A stretch of 64,000 nt of DNA from Enterobacteriaceae bacterium RIT693 (GTDB lineage: Bacteria; Pseudomonadota; Gammaproteobacteria; Enterobacterales; Enterobacteriaceae). Made by a program: the position numbers and the translations under genes. The stretch lies in NCBI GenBank assembly GCA_009668225.1, contig WJYK01000003.1:62001-126000 (forward strand). Direction: 5' to 3'. Positions 34,411 through 43,883 of this stretch are shown here, one piece after another. Position 1 is the first letter of the stretch, and each line of letters starts with the position of its first letter. A model generated the notes under the pieces. The model saw only the letters and a list, made by a program, of their open reading frames with translations, made no database searches and was not told the origin of the DNA.

Positions 34411-34496
34411 AAAGAAAAATCTCGCTTTAGTCAGGAAAAAACGCTGACCATTAGCTATAACTGTAGAGGTTTTCACCCCTGATACCGGAGGCGGCA

Positions 34497-34676
34497 ATGG
34501 TCTATGTGGTCAGCGATGAAGTCCGGCGTAAAAACGGTGGTCCACGCATGATTGTCACGGGTTATTCCAGTGGCATGGTGGAGTGCCGGTGGTACGACGG
34601 GTACGGCGTAAAGCGTGAGGCGTTCCGCGAGGATGATCTGGCGCCAGTAGAAACCAGAGTGCCTCACCAGGCGTGA
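34497..34676 (+). CDS. yodC: YodC, small conserved protein
   Basis: 59 residues, too short for common ORF cut-offs, but nearly identical through its middle to E. coli YodC: GGPRMIVTGYSSGMVECRWY followed by DGYGVKREAF. This belongs to the DUF2158 family, predicted to be a small beta-barrel-like domain; function unknown. GGAG lies six bases before the ATG. A terminator follows about 60 bases after the stop. Confidence 0.92.
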   Translation: MVYVVSDEVRRKNGGPRMIVTGYSSGMVECRWYDGYGVKREAFREDDLAPVETRVPHQA

Positions 34677-34735
34677 GGTTTCTGGTTTACCCCACACCCG
34701 GAAATATTTTTTTTCGGGTGTGTTATTTACCTGAG

Positions 34736-34757
34736 CCCGGTTGCGCCGGGTTTTTTT
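34736..34757 (+). terminator. terminator after yodC
   Basis: CCCGG-TTGCG-CCGGG followed by seven T. A second hairpin (ACACCCG/CGGGTGT, about 34693-34721) with an internal T run lies just before it. Confidence 0.85.
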
Positions 34758-34903
34758 ATGCCCCGAAGAAGAGGTATTCAGGGCAACTCGGCTTCGACAA
34801 CGTCGCCGCGTGGTGGCAAAATCTGTCATGACCTTATCCTTGCGGGTGTTTGCGGGGAGAATTGATAACAGCGGCCAGGGTCGCCCGCCAGGGAGCATCC
34901 CCA

Positions 34904-36616
34904 TTGATCGGTAACGCATTTGAACGGTTCTTAAGCCGCTATAAAAGACCGCAGTGGGTGGTAAATCTCTGTTTTATTGTGGTTTTTATTTTCTCAACCC
35001 TGCTGACCTGGCGTGAAGTGGCGGTGCTGGAGTCGGCCTATATCTCCAACCAGCGCAACAGCCTGGACAATGTCGCCACCGCCCTGGACCGACAGCTGCA
35101 GCACAGCATTGATAACCTGCTGTTTTATCGCAACACCATGCATTATGCGCTGCAGTCGCCAATCTCAACCGATGTCTCCCGCAAAGCGCTGGCCGATTTT
35201 GCTATTCAGCGGACGCAACCTTACTGGCAGCTGCGGCTCGATCTTAACCGTGGAATGCCGATTAACGGCGTGTCTGACGAGTTTGTCACCCATAATTCCC
35301 TCCTCGACCGCGACAAGAGTCTGCTCTACCCGGAGCTGGGGGCCGCGCTGGAGTTTAGTTACATCATGCAGCTTGCTGACGGTAAACGCGATCTACAAAG
35401 GCGCATGTTCTACGCCTCACGTGCCGGCTTTTTCCTCTCCAGCACGCCCCCGGAAAACGATCCGGGGATTGTTTCTCTCTATTATCGCCTGATTGATCAG
35501 CCCTATTTTGTTGCCCAGTCGCCGGAAAACAACCCAGACCGTGGCGTGCAGTGGACTCATACCTATAATCCTGGCAGCCGCAGCGGCCAGATTATCACCG
35601 CGGCGGTACCGCTGGATTTGAACGATCGCTGGTATGGCGTACTGGCGATGGATTTTCCCGTCAACGCGATGCATCAGTTTCTTCAAAGCCAGTCTCATGA
35701 CCGCTATGAGGGCACCGTTATGCTTTTTGATAAGACGTTTACGTTGATTGCCAGTGCGGCAGAACACGTTTCGCGGGCGCCGGTGTTTGACGTGAAACAG
35801 CAGGCTGAGATTGCCCGCTCCATGGAAAGTGGAGAAGCGGGAGAGCTGCGGATGGACAGCCGTTTTGTGACCTGGGCGAAGCTGATGAACTTTGATGGCG
35901 TACTGATCAAGGTGCACACCCTGAGTGAGGGCGTACAGGGTGAATTTGGTCGTATCAGCATTGTACTGACGATCCTTTGGCTGCTCTTCACGCTGATGCT
36001 GGGGATATCATGGCGAGTTATTCGTCGCCTGGTGAGCAATATGCTGACCCTACAGCAAACGCTGAGCTGGCGTGCAAACTACGATACCCTGACCCGCCTC
36101 TACAACCGTGGTGCCTTCTTCGACATTGCCCGCAACCTTGCGCAGGATTGCCAGCGCAAGGAGCAGCCTTTCTCCGTTATCCAGATGGATCTCGACTTTT
36201 TCAAAGGCATAAATGATCGCTACGGGCATCACGCTGGCGATAAAGTTCTTTCCCACGCGGCGGCGCTGCTCGGTTCTGTCATAAGAGAGGAAGATGTGGC
36301 CGGGCGCGTTGGGGGAGAGGAGTTCTGTGTCGTGCTGCCGGGAGCGAATCTTGCTGAAGCCGCAAGCATTGCTGAGCGGATCCGGGTGCGTATCAACACG
36401 AAGGAACTGTTATTGGTGGCCGGACAAACCATCAAAATCAGCGCCTCGTTTGGCGTAAGCTGCGCGCATGAACGCCATGATTATGACTTTGAACACCTGC
36501 AGTCGATTGCGGACGGTCGATTATATAAAGCCAAGGAGAACGGTCGTAACCAGGTCTATACGCGGGACCGATCGGTCCACCAGGGCAATTCCGCTATATC
36601 ATATAAGCATTGCTGA
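34904..36616 (+). CDS. dgcQ: DgcQ (YedQ) diguanylate cyclase
   Basis: About 570 residues, as in E. coli DgcQ (564). Two membrane helices (roughly residues 15-35 and 350-375) flank a periplasmic CHASE7-like sensory domain. The C-terminal GGDEF domain has an intact active site GGEEF at residues 470-474 and an inhibitory RxxD site (REED) at 461-464, so it should synthesise c-di-GMP with product feedback. In E. coli DgcQ promotes cellulose/biofilm. The start is a TTG at 34904 with GGGAG eight bases upstream; another TTG at 34850 is possible. It lies a few kb from the flagellar genes it is expected to oppose. Confidence 0.92.
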   Translation: MIGNAFERFLSRYKRPQWVVNLCFIVVFIFSTLLTWREVAVLESAYISNQRNSLDNVATALDRQLQHSIDNLLFYRNTMHYALQSPISTDVSRKALADFAIQRTQPYWQLRLDLNRGMPINGVSDEFVTHNSLLDRDKSLLYPELGAALEFSYIMQLADGKRDLQRRMFYASRAGFFLSSTPPENDPGIVSLYYRLIDQPYFVAQSPENNPDRGVQWTHTYNPGSRSGQIITAAVPLDLNDRWYGVLAMDFPVNAMHQFLQSQSHDRYEGTVMLFDKTFTLIASAAEHVSRAPVFDVKQQAEIARSMESGEAGELRMDSRFVTWAKLMNFDGVLIKVHTLSEGVQGEFGRISIVLTILWLLFTLMLGISWRVIRRLVSNMLTLQQTLSWRANYDTLTRLYNRGAFFDIARNLAQDCQRKEQPFSVIQMDLDFFKGINDRYGHHAGDKVLSHAAALLGSVIREEDVAGRVGGEEFCVVLPGANLAEAASIAERIRVRINTKELLLVAGQTIKISASFGVSCAHERHDYDFEHLQSIADGRLYKAKENGRNQVYTRDRSVHQGNSAISYKHC

Positions 36617-36891
36617 TGCTTTTATGGTGCGCATCGTGGCGTTGCCGGGTAACGTACGCATAAAGTTTTTCCGTGCTTTGAGGGTAAAAATGCGATCGGA
36701 TTTTCTGTCTTCGGCCTGGTCCGAGGGGAGAACAGGGCGACTTTGGTTTAGGATAAATCTTATTTTTATCAGGCCTGCCATTCCTTCAGGATACGGCCCG
36801 GAACCAAAAAGAATACATTTCATAAGGTATTGGCATCAAATTCCCTGCATCAATACCTACCCCTAGGCTCATTCTTCAAAAGAATATATCC
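36617..36891. other. intergenic region between dgcQ and dsrA
   Basis: About 275 bases. Open frames on either strand run across the end of dgcQ and look random. CCCCTAGGCTC and AT-rich sequence precede the dsrA promoter. No further element is recognised. Confidence 0.4.
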
Positions 36892-36919
36892 TTGTGTTCA
36901 ATAAAATTTAGGGTAATGT
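36892..36919 (+). promoter_or_regulatory. dsrA promoter
   Basis: TTGTGT (36892-36897) and TAATGT (36914-36919) are separated by 16 bases, and the known DsrA 5' end (AACACATCAG) begins five bases after the -10 box. In E. coli this promoter is more active at low temperature. Confidence 0.7.
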
Positions 36920-36923
36920 GGTC

Positions 36924-37010
36924 AACACATCAGATTTCCTGATGTAACGAATTTCAAGTGCTTCTTGCATTAGCAAGTTTTCATCCCGGCTCCCCGGCCG
37001 GGATGCTTTT
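36924..37010 (+). ncRNA. dsrA: DsrA small regulatory RNA
   Basis: An 87-base Hfq-dependent sRNA matching E. coli DsrA closely: it opens AACACATCAGATTTCCTG, continues GTAACGAATTT and AGTGCTTCTTGC, and ends in a terminator hairpin CATCCCGGC/GCCGGGATG with a CTTTT tail. DsrA activates rpoS translation by opening its leader hairpin and represses hns. The first region and the rpoS-pairing stretch are conserved; the terminator stem differs from E. coli. It sits beside yodD, dsrB and rcsA as expected. Confidence 0.95.
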
Positions 37011-37011
37011 C

Positions 37012-37245
37012 TTAGCGGTTAATTTCGTTCACGCTGAAATCACGAATATCCAGTTCAAAAGCATCCGCCAGTTCCTTGTAGCTATGCCACTCTCGGCCAT
37101 CCACGCTCACTCGCTGCGGATGTTCATCGCTGTTGGCGTGGCGGATATCGCTTTCGCTAATTTCATTGATCGCGGCCAGCAGTGCGTCAACATCAACCTC
37201 CGTTTCCTGATGCGCCGCGCTGCCGCTGATTTTCACGGTCTTCAT
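37012..37245 (-). CDS. yodD: YodD, small stress-induced protein
   Basis: 77 residues, matching E. coli YodD over VDVDALLAAINEISES and VSVDGREWHSYKELADAFELD (shortened here). In E. coli yodD is induced by acid, peroxide and other stresses; the molecular function is unknown. The start ATG 37245 has GAGGG seven bases before it; an in-frame ATG at 37269 is less likely. It is convergent with dsrA, with one base between the sRNA end and the yodD stop, so the sRNA terminator may serve both. Confidence 0.9.
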   Translation of the reverse strand: MKTVKISGSAAHQETEVDVDALLAAINEISESDIRHANSDEHPQRVSVDGREWHSYKELADAFELDIRDFSVNEINR

Positions 37246-37374
37246 CACTTTGCCCTCGCTGACTACCACCCTTAAGTATAGTCGTTTCAGATAATGCGCC
37301 AGTCTGCCCGGAGTAAGGGCGTTCAGGGGGTTTTTGATCTACAATGGCAAGCAATATCTTTGGAGGAAATAACC

Positions 37375-37563
37375 ATGAAAATCAATGATCGGGTGACCGT
37401 GAAGACCGATGGCGGCCCGCGACGTTCGGGCGTAGTTCTGGCGGTAGAGCCGTTTAACGAGGGGACGATGTATCTCGTCTCGCTGGAGGATTATCCGCTG
37501 GGGATCTGGTTCTTTAATGAGTCCGGTCACCCGGACGGGATTTTTGTCGAGAGCGAAGAGTAG
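37375..37563 (+). CDS. dsrB: DsrB, small conserved protein
   Basis: 62 residues, same length as E. coli DsrB, starting [17 protein letters not shown] and ending [19 protein letters not shown] lies seven bases before the ATG. The function is unknown; in E. coli expression is sigma-S dependent and repressed by H-NS. It is divergent from yodD, with ~130 bases between. Confidence 0.93.
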   Translation: MKINDRVTVKTDGGPRRSGVVLAVEPFNEGTMYLVSLEDYPLGIWFFNESGHPDGIFVESEE

Positions 37564-37594
37564 GCTTTTGAGGCTGAGACTTGCTCTGGACAGT

Positions 37595-37619
37595 CCCCTC
37601 TCCTGTTTGGGGAGAGGGG
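37595..37619. terminator. hairpin between convergent dsrB and lpxO
   Basis: CCCCTCTCC and GGAGAGGGG form a perfect 9-bp stem with a 7-base loop. It is similar in sequence to one stem of the intergenic palindrome after yedD (56295-56317), so it may derive from the same repeat family; it lacks a T run. Confidence 0.5.
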
Positions 37620-37626
37620 CAATCTT

Positions 37627-38553
37627 CTACACCACGCTTGGTACGATAATCGCCGCAAAAATCAGCGTGATCGCCGAATACTTCATCGCGTAATACACCT
37701 TCCGATTGCGTTTCTTCAGATTTTGCCCGCTGTCGCGCAGCGCGTGAACGTACTTAAATACGCGGTTCAGGGCGCCGGTACGGTCGCTGTCGCTGTTTGG
37801 CGAGCTGGCGGCAGACATCAGGGTGGTGCCTACCCAATGGTTCACGGCCTGCGCCCAGCGCCATTTCATCGGCCGCTCAATATCGCAGAACAGAATGATT
37901 CGGGTCTGTTCGCTCTTATTTTCGGCCCAGTGCACATAGGTTTCATCAAAAATAACCGCCTCGCCGTCACGCCAGCTATGGCGTTGCCGATCGACCTCAA
38001 TAAAGCAACGATCGTCGTTTGGCGTGGCCAGGCCCAGGTGGTAACGCACCGATCCGGCATAGGGATCGCGGTGCTTACCCAGATAAGCGCCCGCCGGTAA
38101 TTCGGCAAACATTGCCGCTTTCACGGAAGGGATCTCACTGACCAGCTTTGTCGTGACTGGACAAAGCTCGTGCGCGGAAGGGTGCGCATCGCTATACCAC
38201 TTAAGATAAAAGCGTTTCCATCCACGCTTAAAGAAGGTGTTAAAACCGGCATCGTTGTGGCTTTCTGCCGCTTTGATATGACCCTGCAGGCGCAGCGCTT
38301 CTTCACGAATGACTTCCCAGTTATCCGTCAGCTTTTGTAGTTCCGGGAAGTCACTGGTCGGGAAATAAGGCTGTTCAGGCGGCAGGCGCGAGAAACGCGT
38401 CATGAACATATTGACCGGAGCCATAAAGGTCGAGTGGTCAAAAAGCTGGCGTGAAAACTTTTGTTTTTCGACGCCGCGGGAGTGGGCGTAGAAGACGCTG
38501 ATAATGAAAATGCCAAGAATAATAACGGCTACCATAGCGACAAATCTCTCCAT
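37627..38553 (-). CDS. lpxO: LpxO-like lipid A hydroxylase
   Basis: 308-residue aspartyl/asparaginyl beta-hydroxylase family protein, anchored by an N-terminal helix (residues 5-22) with another hydrophobic stretch at the C-terminus, the layout of Salmonella LpxO (302). The Fe(II)/2-oxoglutarate site is seen as GKHRDPYAG (His and Asp ligands) and YVHWAENKSEQTRIIL (second His, Arg for 2-oxoglutarate). LpxO adds a 2-hydroxyl to the secondary myristate of lipid A, which aids envelope stability and stress survival. E. coli K-12 lacks it at this position, so this is a lineage-specific insertion between dsrB and rcsA. Confidence 0.87.
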   Translation of the reverse strand: MERFVAMVAVIILGIFIISVFYAHSRGVEKQKFSRQLFDHSTFMAPVNMFMTRFSRLPPEQPYFPTSDFPELQKLTDNWEVIREEALRLQGHIKAAESHNDAGFNTFFKRGWKRFYLKWYSDAHPSAHELCPVTTKLVSEIPSVKAAMFAELPAGAYLGKHRDPYAGSVRYHLGLATPNDDRCFIEVDRQRHSWRDGEAVIFDETYVHWAENKSEQTRIILFCDIERPMKWRWAQAVNHWVGTTLMSAASSPNSDSDRTGALNRVFKYVHALRDSGQNLKKRNRKVYYAMKYSAITLIFAAIIVPSVV

Positions 38554-38644
38554 GTATAAATGTACGGAGTAAGTTTAGTGAGATTTTTCTGCTTTTTTTT
38601 GCAAAGGTTGCGGTTTTGTTACGGTTGTGGGTGTCGTTGAGCTT

Positions 38645-38680
38645 GTATTTAATCTCTGACAGCCGTCAGAGATTAAATAC
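38645..38680. repeat. perfect 16-bp inverted repeat between rcsA and lpxO
   Basis: GTATTTAATCTCTGAC and its exact reverse complement are separated by AGCC. It lies 43 bases beyond the rcsA stop and 92 bases before the lpxO start, so it can serve as the rcsA terminator hairpin (AT-rich flanks) or as an operator of lpxO. Confidence 0.6.
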
Positions 38681-38722
38681 CACGGCCAAAAAGGCGTAGG
38701 GGACGGGACGCAAGTAAAAAAA

Positions 38723-39346
38723 CTACCGAAGATTGACAAAAATACCGTTGGTGACGTTATCGGTAAGGCGCACTACATGATATATCACCTGTTTGTTGTG
38801 GGTCTTGATTTTGCGTTTAATATTCCCTTTATGCGATGAAACGGTTTTTGCTTTGATGTTCATTTGATCGGAGATTTGAATCGTTCCCTGTCCTGACATC
38901 CACATTTTCAGCATGCTGGACTCTGTGCGACTTAGCGAAAGCGTGGGCAAATTAATATGTCCAATACATTGTGCATTTTTTGCTAAGTATTCCGCTAAAA
39001 TATCGTCTAAAGATTCAGGCTTGATGGATTTTGAGCTGATCAGGAGATTTTCTCTGACCAGCAGATATTCATCAAAATGAATATTGGCAATAGCCATAAA
39101 GACTAAAAAGAGCGTACCTGGGTGTTGATTAATGATCTGCTTTATTTGCTGACTACTTTGCGGGTCATGAATAAAACAGTCTTCATTAATAAACACCACG
39201 CTGGGTGCCTGCACCCGGCATGCCTGTGCCAGCTGTTCCACCGTCTCTACATCCGTAATATGCCGTTTTCTAACCCCGCGGCTGGCTAAGTAGCCGACAA
39301 GCCCCAGCCGGGTATAGCTGCATAAGTCCATAATAATCGTTGACAT
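38723..39346 (-). CDS. rcsA: RcsA, capsule transcription co-activator
   Basis: 207 residues, same length as E. coli RcsA. The N-terminal half is a receiver-like domain ([16 protein letters not shown]). The C-terminal LuxR-type helix-turn-helix is at residues ~135-195 ([34 protein letters not shown]). RcsA binds DNA with RcsB at RcsAB boxes to induce capsule genes and its own gene and to repress flhDC. It is a Lon substrate in E. coli. A box-like element lies about 200 bases upstream. Confidence 0.96.
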   Translation of the reverse strand: MSTIIMDLCSYTRLGLVGYLASRGVRKRHITDVETVEQLAQACRVQAPSVVFINEDCFIHDPQSSQQIKQIINQHPGTLFLVFMAIANIHFDEYLLVRENLLISSKSIKPESLDDILAEYLAKNAQCIGHINLPTLSLSRTESSMLKMWMSGQGTIQISDQMNIKAKTVSSHKGNIKRKIKTHNKQVIYHVVRLTDNVTNGIFVNLR

Positions 39347-39549
39347 AGCAAACCCTCACTAAGCGCGTTATACCCGTAATAGCCCGGAGCGCAGATTGAA
39401 AGCCGTACTGGTTTAACCAGTGATTGACCGTGTCAGTCCCAGGCAAAGCCAGACCGCCGCATTTTCCGCAGTTCGAATTATTTGGGGTAACCCATTATTA
39501 ATAATTTAAAAGGCGAAATCACTATCCCGTAAAGTTGCCTATAATTTGC

Positions 39550-39563
39550 CAGGAATGTTCTTA
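39550..39563 (-). promoter_or_regulatory. RcsAB-like box upstream of rcsA
   Basis: On the minus strand the element reads TAAGAACATTCCTG, two differences from the consensus TAAGAATATTCCTA. In E. coli rcsA is autoactivated through such a site; the position 200 bases before the start fits. Confidence 0.6.
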
Positions 39564-39693
39564 AAGTAAAGTGAATGTTGTGTATTGTGAACCAGGTAAA
39601 ATCATATATTCCGCGCCAGATATATCCTGGCGAATGATATTTGAAATTATTTTTAGGAATATCCTCAAAGAGGTATCATAAAAGGTATGGTTA

Positions 39694-40479
39694 TTAATTT
39701 GTGGGGATTTCGCTGACTATATCTGCAAGCAGATCAAAAATCTCGCCGAATAAATGCTCGGTGAAAGGGGCGATAAGCGGCATGAGTGCCATAAGAATTA
39801 GCATACCGATCGACAAGGTTACCGGAAAACCGATAACAAATACGGATAGCTGCGGTGCCATTCGGTTTAGCAGGCCAAGCGCGATGTTAAGCGTGAGTAA
39901 CAAAGTGATCAAAGGCAGTGCCAGCATCAGGCCGTTCAGGAAGATGAGTCCGCCCGCCCGCGTCAGCGCCATAAACGCATTGCTGTTGATAGGGTGGCCG
40001 CCGATGGGCAGCGTATGAAAAGTATCGACCAGCATCGAAATAAGCCATAAGTGGCCGTTAAAAGTGAGAAACAGCAGCATCGCCAGAATATCAAGGAAGC
40101 GTGCCAGCACCGGCATGTTAAGGCGGCTACCCGGGTCAAAGAAAGTGGCAAAGGACAACCCCATCTGCAGGCCAACAATTTCGCCGGCGGTACGCACGGC
40201 GGAAAAGGCAAACTGCATGGTAAAGCCCAGGGCCACACCGATAAGAATTTGTTGTATTGCCAGCCAAAAGCCAGCGGCGGAAAAAATCGTCACGCCGGTT
40301 AACGGCAGCGAAGGCGCGATGGTGAAGGTTATCATGAGCCCAAGCGCCACTTTTACCCGTTTGGGAATCGTGCGCTCGTTCAGAATAGGGGCCGTCATAA
40401 TTAGCGCCAGCACCCGCAGCAGTGGCCAGAAATAGAGGCTTAGCCAGTCAAGCCACTGGTTGCTGTCAACGTGGATCAT
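39694..40479 (-). CDS. fliR: FliR, flagellar export gate protein
   Basis: 261 residues, six hydrophobic helices. FliR forms the inner-membrane export gate of the flagellar type III secretion apparatus together with FliP and FliQ. Characteristic stretches are [25 protein letters not shown] and [15 protein letters not shown]. It is the last gene of the leftward fli operon; its start overlaps the fliQ stop by four bases. Confidence 0.96.
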   Translation of the reverse strand: MIHVDSNQWLDWLSLYFWPLLRVLALIMTAPILNERTIPKRVKVALGLMITFTIAPSLPLTGVTIFSAAGFWLAIQQILIGVALGFTMQFAFSAVRTAGEIVGLQMGLSFATFFDPGSRLNMPVLARFLDILAMLLFLTFNGHLWLISMLVDTFHTLPIGGHPINSNAFMALTRAGGLIFLNGLMLALPLITLLLTLNIALGLLNRMAPQLSVFVIGFPVTLSIGMLILMALMPLIAPFTEHLFGEIFDLLADIVSEIPTN

Positions 40480-40745
40480 CCAATGGTATTCGGTAGATTG
40501 GTCAGTAAAGAACGCATGTAATCAAGCAGCAAATTGAGCATCCACGGCCCGGCAATGACCATGGTGACGAACACGGCCAGAATCTTGGGAATGAACGACA
40601 GCGTCATTTCGTTAATCTGCGTTGCCGCCTGCAGCAGGCTGATAATCAGGCCGCTTATCAGCGCGACCAGTAGCAGAGGGGCCGCAAGGGCAAGGGCGAC
40701 CTTCATCGCTTCGGTGCCCATCATCATGACCGATTCTGGCGTCAT
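40476..40745 (-). CDS. fliQ: FliQ, flagellar export gate protein
   Basis: 89 residues with two transmembrane helices ([18 protein letters not shown] start), the usual size. FliQ packs around the FliP/FliR core of the export gate. The start lies 12 bases after the fliP stop and its stop overlaps fliR. Confidence 0.96.
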   Translation of the reverse strand: MTPESVMMMGTEAMKVALALAAPLLLVALISGLIISLLQAATQINEMTLSFIPKILAVFVTMVIAGPWMLNLLLDYMRSLLTNLPNTIG

Positions 40746-40757
40746 TCACTTTCTCCG

Positions 40758-41501
40758 CTAGCTGTAAAAGCTTTGTGCTAATGAACCCACTAACAGCTGC
40801 CAGCCGTCTACCAGCACGAAAAGCATCAGCTTGAAGGGCAGGGCAATGGTCGCGGGGGGAACCATCATCATCCCGAGCGCCATCAGTACGCTGGCAATAA
40901 CGAGGTCAATAATCAGGAACGGAATAAAGACAGTAAAGCCAATCTGGAACGCCGTCTTCAGCTCGCTGGTGACGTAAGCAGGCAGCAGGATGCGCATAGG
41001 AACGGCTTCCGGCCCCTGCAGCGGCTGGGTATTGGCAAGGCGAGCAAACAGCGCAAGGTCGGCTTCGCGCGTCTGGCGCAGCATAAACTCCCGCAGCGGC
41101 TGAGCGCCTTTATCAATAGCCACGTCCATTGAGATTTTATCTTCGCTGAAAGGCTGGTAAGCGTCGGTATAAATTTTGTCGAACACCGGCGACATAATAA
41201 AAAAGGTCAGAAACAGCGCCAGGCCGACCATCACCTGATTCGGTGGTGCAGAAGGCGTACCGAGGGCGTTTCGCAGCAGGCCAAAGACGATGATGATGCG
41301 CGTAAAGCTGGTCATCATCAGCAAAATGGCCGGCAGGAAGGTTAATGAAGTAATAAAGACCAGCGTTTGCACCGGCAGCGACCAGCTCTGCCCGCCGTTA
41401 GCGAGGGGCTGGCTTATCAGGCCAGGTAATTGTGCAAAGGCGGCGGCAGGGATCAGCAATAATGCGCTAAGTAACGAGAGCGGCAGCAAACGTTTCATCA
41501 A
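40758..41501 (-). CDS. fliP: FliP, flagellar export gate protein
   Basis: 247 residues. A cleavable signal peptide (about residues 1-22, ending AAAFA) is followed by four hydrophobic helices, including [27 protein letters not shown], the FliP hallmark. It forms the pentameric core of the export gate. Its start overlaps the fliO stop. Confidence 0.97.
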   Translation of the reverse strand: MMKRLLPLSLLSALLLIPAAAFAQLPGLISQPLANGGQSWSLPVQTLVFITSLTFLPAILLMMTSFTRIIIVFGLLRNALGTPSAPPNQVMVGLALFLTFFIMSPVFDKIYTDAYQPFSEDKISMDVAIDKGAQPLREFMLRQTREADLALFARLANTQPLQGPEAVPMRILLPAYVTSELKTAFQIGFTVFIPFLIIDLVIASVLMALGMMMVPPATIALPFKLMLFVLVDGWQLLVGSLAQSFYS

Positions 41502-41878
41502 TCTTTCCCGTTACGTTTAAGCAGGTTCTTCATCAATTTCTGGAAATCGGCAGGGGCGGGCGCTTTTTCAGTGACGTCTGGCGCGGACACAGGCGGTAGC
41601 GTATGCAAATGGGTGATTTGGGCGGAGGTAATGCCGAGAACCAGACGCGCATCCTCAACATCTACCACCACCACGCGCTCGCGCGGGCCTACGCTTACGC
41701 TGGCGCTAATGTTCAGCGACTTTTTTGCGCCGACGCCTGCGCCGGTAAACCCAAAGCGTTTTGCCAGCCAGGCGGCCACCAGAATAAAAATAACGATCCC
41801 GGCTAACGCCCCGCTCACCTGGACAAGAGGCGAGCTGGCGTTAACGGTCGGTTGGGCAACGGTGGCCTGGGTTTTCAT
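41498..41878 (-). CDS. fliO: FliO, export gate assembly factor
   Basis: 126 residues with one transmembrane helix (about 22-40, [17 protein letters not shown]) and a cytoplasmic tail including [20 protein letters not shown]. FliO aids assembly and stability of FliP in the basal body. It immediately follows fliN; stop and start are adjacent. Confidence 0.94.
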   Translation of the reverse strand: MKTQATVAQPTVNASSPLVQVSGALAGIVIFILVAAWLAKRFGFTGAGVGAKKSLNISASVSVGPRERVVVVDVEDARLVLGITSAQITHLHTLPPVSAPDVTEKAPAPADFQKLMKNLLKRNGKD

Positions 41879-42289
41879 TTAGCGGCTCAGGCGACGCATA
41901 CGTTCTGATGGGGTAATGATGTCGGTAATACGCACGCCGTATTTGTCGGCCACCACCACCACTTCACCCTGGGCAATCAGGTAACCGTTGATCAGAATAT
42001 CCAGCGGCTCGCCGGCCAGACCATCCAGCGCAACCACGGAACCCTGCGTCAGGCGCAGCAGCTCTTTGATGGTCATGCGGGTGCGGCCCAGCTCGACGGT
42101 CAGCTTGACCGGAATATCCATAATCAGGTCGATATCCTGCACGTTACCGGCGATATCATTGCCTTCCAGCGCACGGAATACGTTGTCCGCGGCGCTTTTT
42201 CCGGAACTTTTCTGCTCGTTTAACGCATCAGCCCACAGATCGTCCACTGAGCCTGCATTGTCATCGGACGGTTGATTAATATCACTCAT
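41879..42289 (-). CDS. fliN: FliN, flagellar switch protein
   Basis: 136 residues. The C-terminal SpoA/CheC-like domain (residues ~55-135) shows IPVKLTVELGRTRMTIKELL and NGYLIAQGEVVVVADKYGVR. FliN forms the lower part of the C-ring with FliM and docks the export ATPase via FliH. Its start overlaps fliM by four bases. Confidence 0.97.
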   Translation of the reverse strand: MSDINQPSDDNAGSVDDLWADALNEQKSSGKSAADNVFRALEGNDIAGNVQDIDLIMDIPVKLTVELGRTRMTIKELLRLTQGSVVALDGLAGEPLDILINGYLIAQGEVVVVADKYGVRITDIITPSERMRRLSR

Positions 42290-43290
42290 TTGGGCTGTTC
42301 CTCATTCAGCGAATTCAATATCGGGTTGATCAAATGTTCGACGCGCAGGGCATACTGGCCGTTGACCGTGCCGTACTGGCTGGTCAATACCGGCACGCCG
42401 TCGACATGCGCGATAATACGATCTGGCTTTTCGATGGGCAGCACATCGCCAGGTTTCAGTTTTAGGATTTGGGACAACCGCAGCGGGATATCGGCGAAGT
42501 TCGCCACCAACTCCAGCTCGGAATGCTGCACCTGACGCACCAGGGTGTCGCGCCAGCTTTGATCTTCCTGACGTGAATTCTCCAGCGGAGGATTCACCAG
42601 CAGCTCGCGCAGCGGCTCAATCATGCTGAACGGCAGACAGATGTTGAACTCACCGGTCAGGTTGCCAATTTCGACGTGGAACGGGGTGTTAACCACGATG
42701 TCGTTAGGCGACGTGGTAATATTGGTAAACTTGACCTGCATTTCCGAACGAACGTATTCCACGTCCAGCGGATAAATCGCCTTCCACGCGTCGCTATAGG
42801 ATTCCAGGGCCAGCTTTAGCATGCGGTTAATGACGCGCTGCTCGGTGTGGGTGAACTCGCGGCCTTCCACTTTGGTCGGGAAGCGCCCGTCACCGCCGAA
42901 CAGGTTATCTACCGCAATAAATACCAGGCTAGGCGAAAAGACGAATAGGCCGGTACCGCGCAGCGGCTTCAGGTGGATCAGGTTCAGGTTGGTCGGCACC
43001 GGCAGGTTGCGGGCAAACTCATGATACGGCTGAATGCGGATTGCCCCGACGGTAATATCCGGGCTACGGCGCAGCAGGTTAAACAGCCCCATACGGAACT
43101 GACGAGAAAAACGCTCGTTGATGATTTCCAGCGCCTGCAGACGCTCGCGCACGACGCGGCGCTGGGTGTTCGGGTCATAGGGACGAATATCGCTTTCGCC
43201 CGTCGCCCTTGCCTTCGGCTCGTCGTTATTCTCACTGTCGCCGTTTAACAGCGCATCGATTTCGGCCTGAGAAAGAATACTGTCGCCCAT
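42286..43290 (-). CDS. fliM: FliM, flagellar switch protein
   Basis: 334 residues. The N-terminal SILSQAEIDALLNG is the CheY-phosphate binding segment; a CheC-like middle domain with the GGXG-type loop (FGGDG) follows; the C-terminal SpoA domain binds FliN. It controls direction of rotation. It starts four bases after the fliL stop. Confidence 0.98.
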   Translation of the reverse strand: MGDSILSQAEIDALLNGDSENNDEPKARATGESDIRPYDPNTQRRVVRERLQALEIINERFSRQFRMGLFNLLRRSPDITVGAIRIQPYHEFARNLPVPTNLNLIHLKPLRGTGLFVFSPSLVFIAVDNLFGGDGRFPTKVEGREFTHTEQRVINRMLKLALESYSDAWKAIYPLDVEYVRSEMQVKFTNITTSPNDIVVNTPFHVEIGNLTGEFNICLPFSMIEPLRELLVNPPLENSRQEDQSWRDTLVRQVQHSELELVANFADIPLRLSQILKLKPGDVLPIEKPDRIIAHVDGVPVLTSQYGTVNGQYALRVEHLINPILNSLNEEQPK

Positions 43291-43294
43291 GGAG

Positions 43295-43762
43295 TTACCG
43301 CAAAATAAAGGCGGTATACAGCACGTCGCTGACTACCTGTTGAGGTTGCCCGGCTACCAAAGGGGGTGCCAGAGTAGTTTTAATCGCTTCCACCAGCTTC
43401 TGCTTACCGGCATCGGTTGCCAGCTGGTTTGCATCCTGACGAGAGAACAGCAGCAGCAGACGGCTGCGGACTTCCGGCAGGAATTCGCTCAGGCGCTGGC
43501 GAGTCGCTTCATCTTTTAATCGCAGCGTCACGCCGATGTACAGGACGCGATCCGCATCACCCAGATTGACGGTAAAGGTATCCAGAGCGAAGAACACAGG
43601 CGCAGGCGGTGGCTCAGGCGCTTTGGCCTGGGCAGTGGCTGGCGTTTGCTGCATGCGCCAGTAGCTATAGCCTGCGGTCGCGCACGCGGCGAGTGTGATA
43701 AGAACCAGTATCGGCACCCAGATGGCGCGCTTACGGCCTTTCGTGATAGCGGTATCAGTCAT
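43295..43762 (-). CDS. fliL: FliL, stator-associated basal body protein
   Basis: 155 residues: short basic cytoplasmic tail, one transmembrane helix (about residues 15-35), and a periplasmic stomatin-like domain ([20 protein letters not shown]). FliL surrounds MotAB stators and supports torque, mainly under load. The start ATG 43762 matches the E. coli N-terminus (MTD); an upstream in-frame ATG at 43801 is rejected. A 121-base gap separates it from fliK, where the class-2 promoter of fliLMNOPQR is expected, though none is clear to me. Confidence 0.94.
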   Translation of the reverse strand: MTDTAITKGRKRAIWVPILVLITLAACATAGYSYWRMQQTPATAQAKAPEPPPAPVFFALDTFTVNLGDADRVLYIGVTLRLKDEATRQRLSEFLPEVRSRLLLLFSRQDANQLATDAGKQKLVEAIKTTLAPPLVAGQPQQVVSDVLYTAFILR

Positions 43763-43883
43763 TGAACGCTTTATTCCTGTATCGGTACTGCTGAAAAGCA
43801 ATTATCCCGTGTCTGCGGGCGGTCAAAGCCCGGAAAACACACGTTTATTGTCGCTAGCTCTGGCGTTTACCCGTAAAGGGGGC

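Noticed and set aside
34473-34919. Minus-strand frame opposite yodC and the dgcQ start
   Set aside because: yodC is clearly recognisable on the plus strand and a terminator lies inside the frame.
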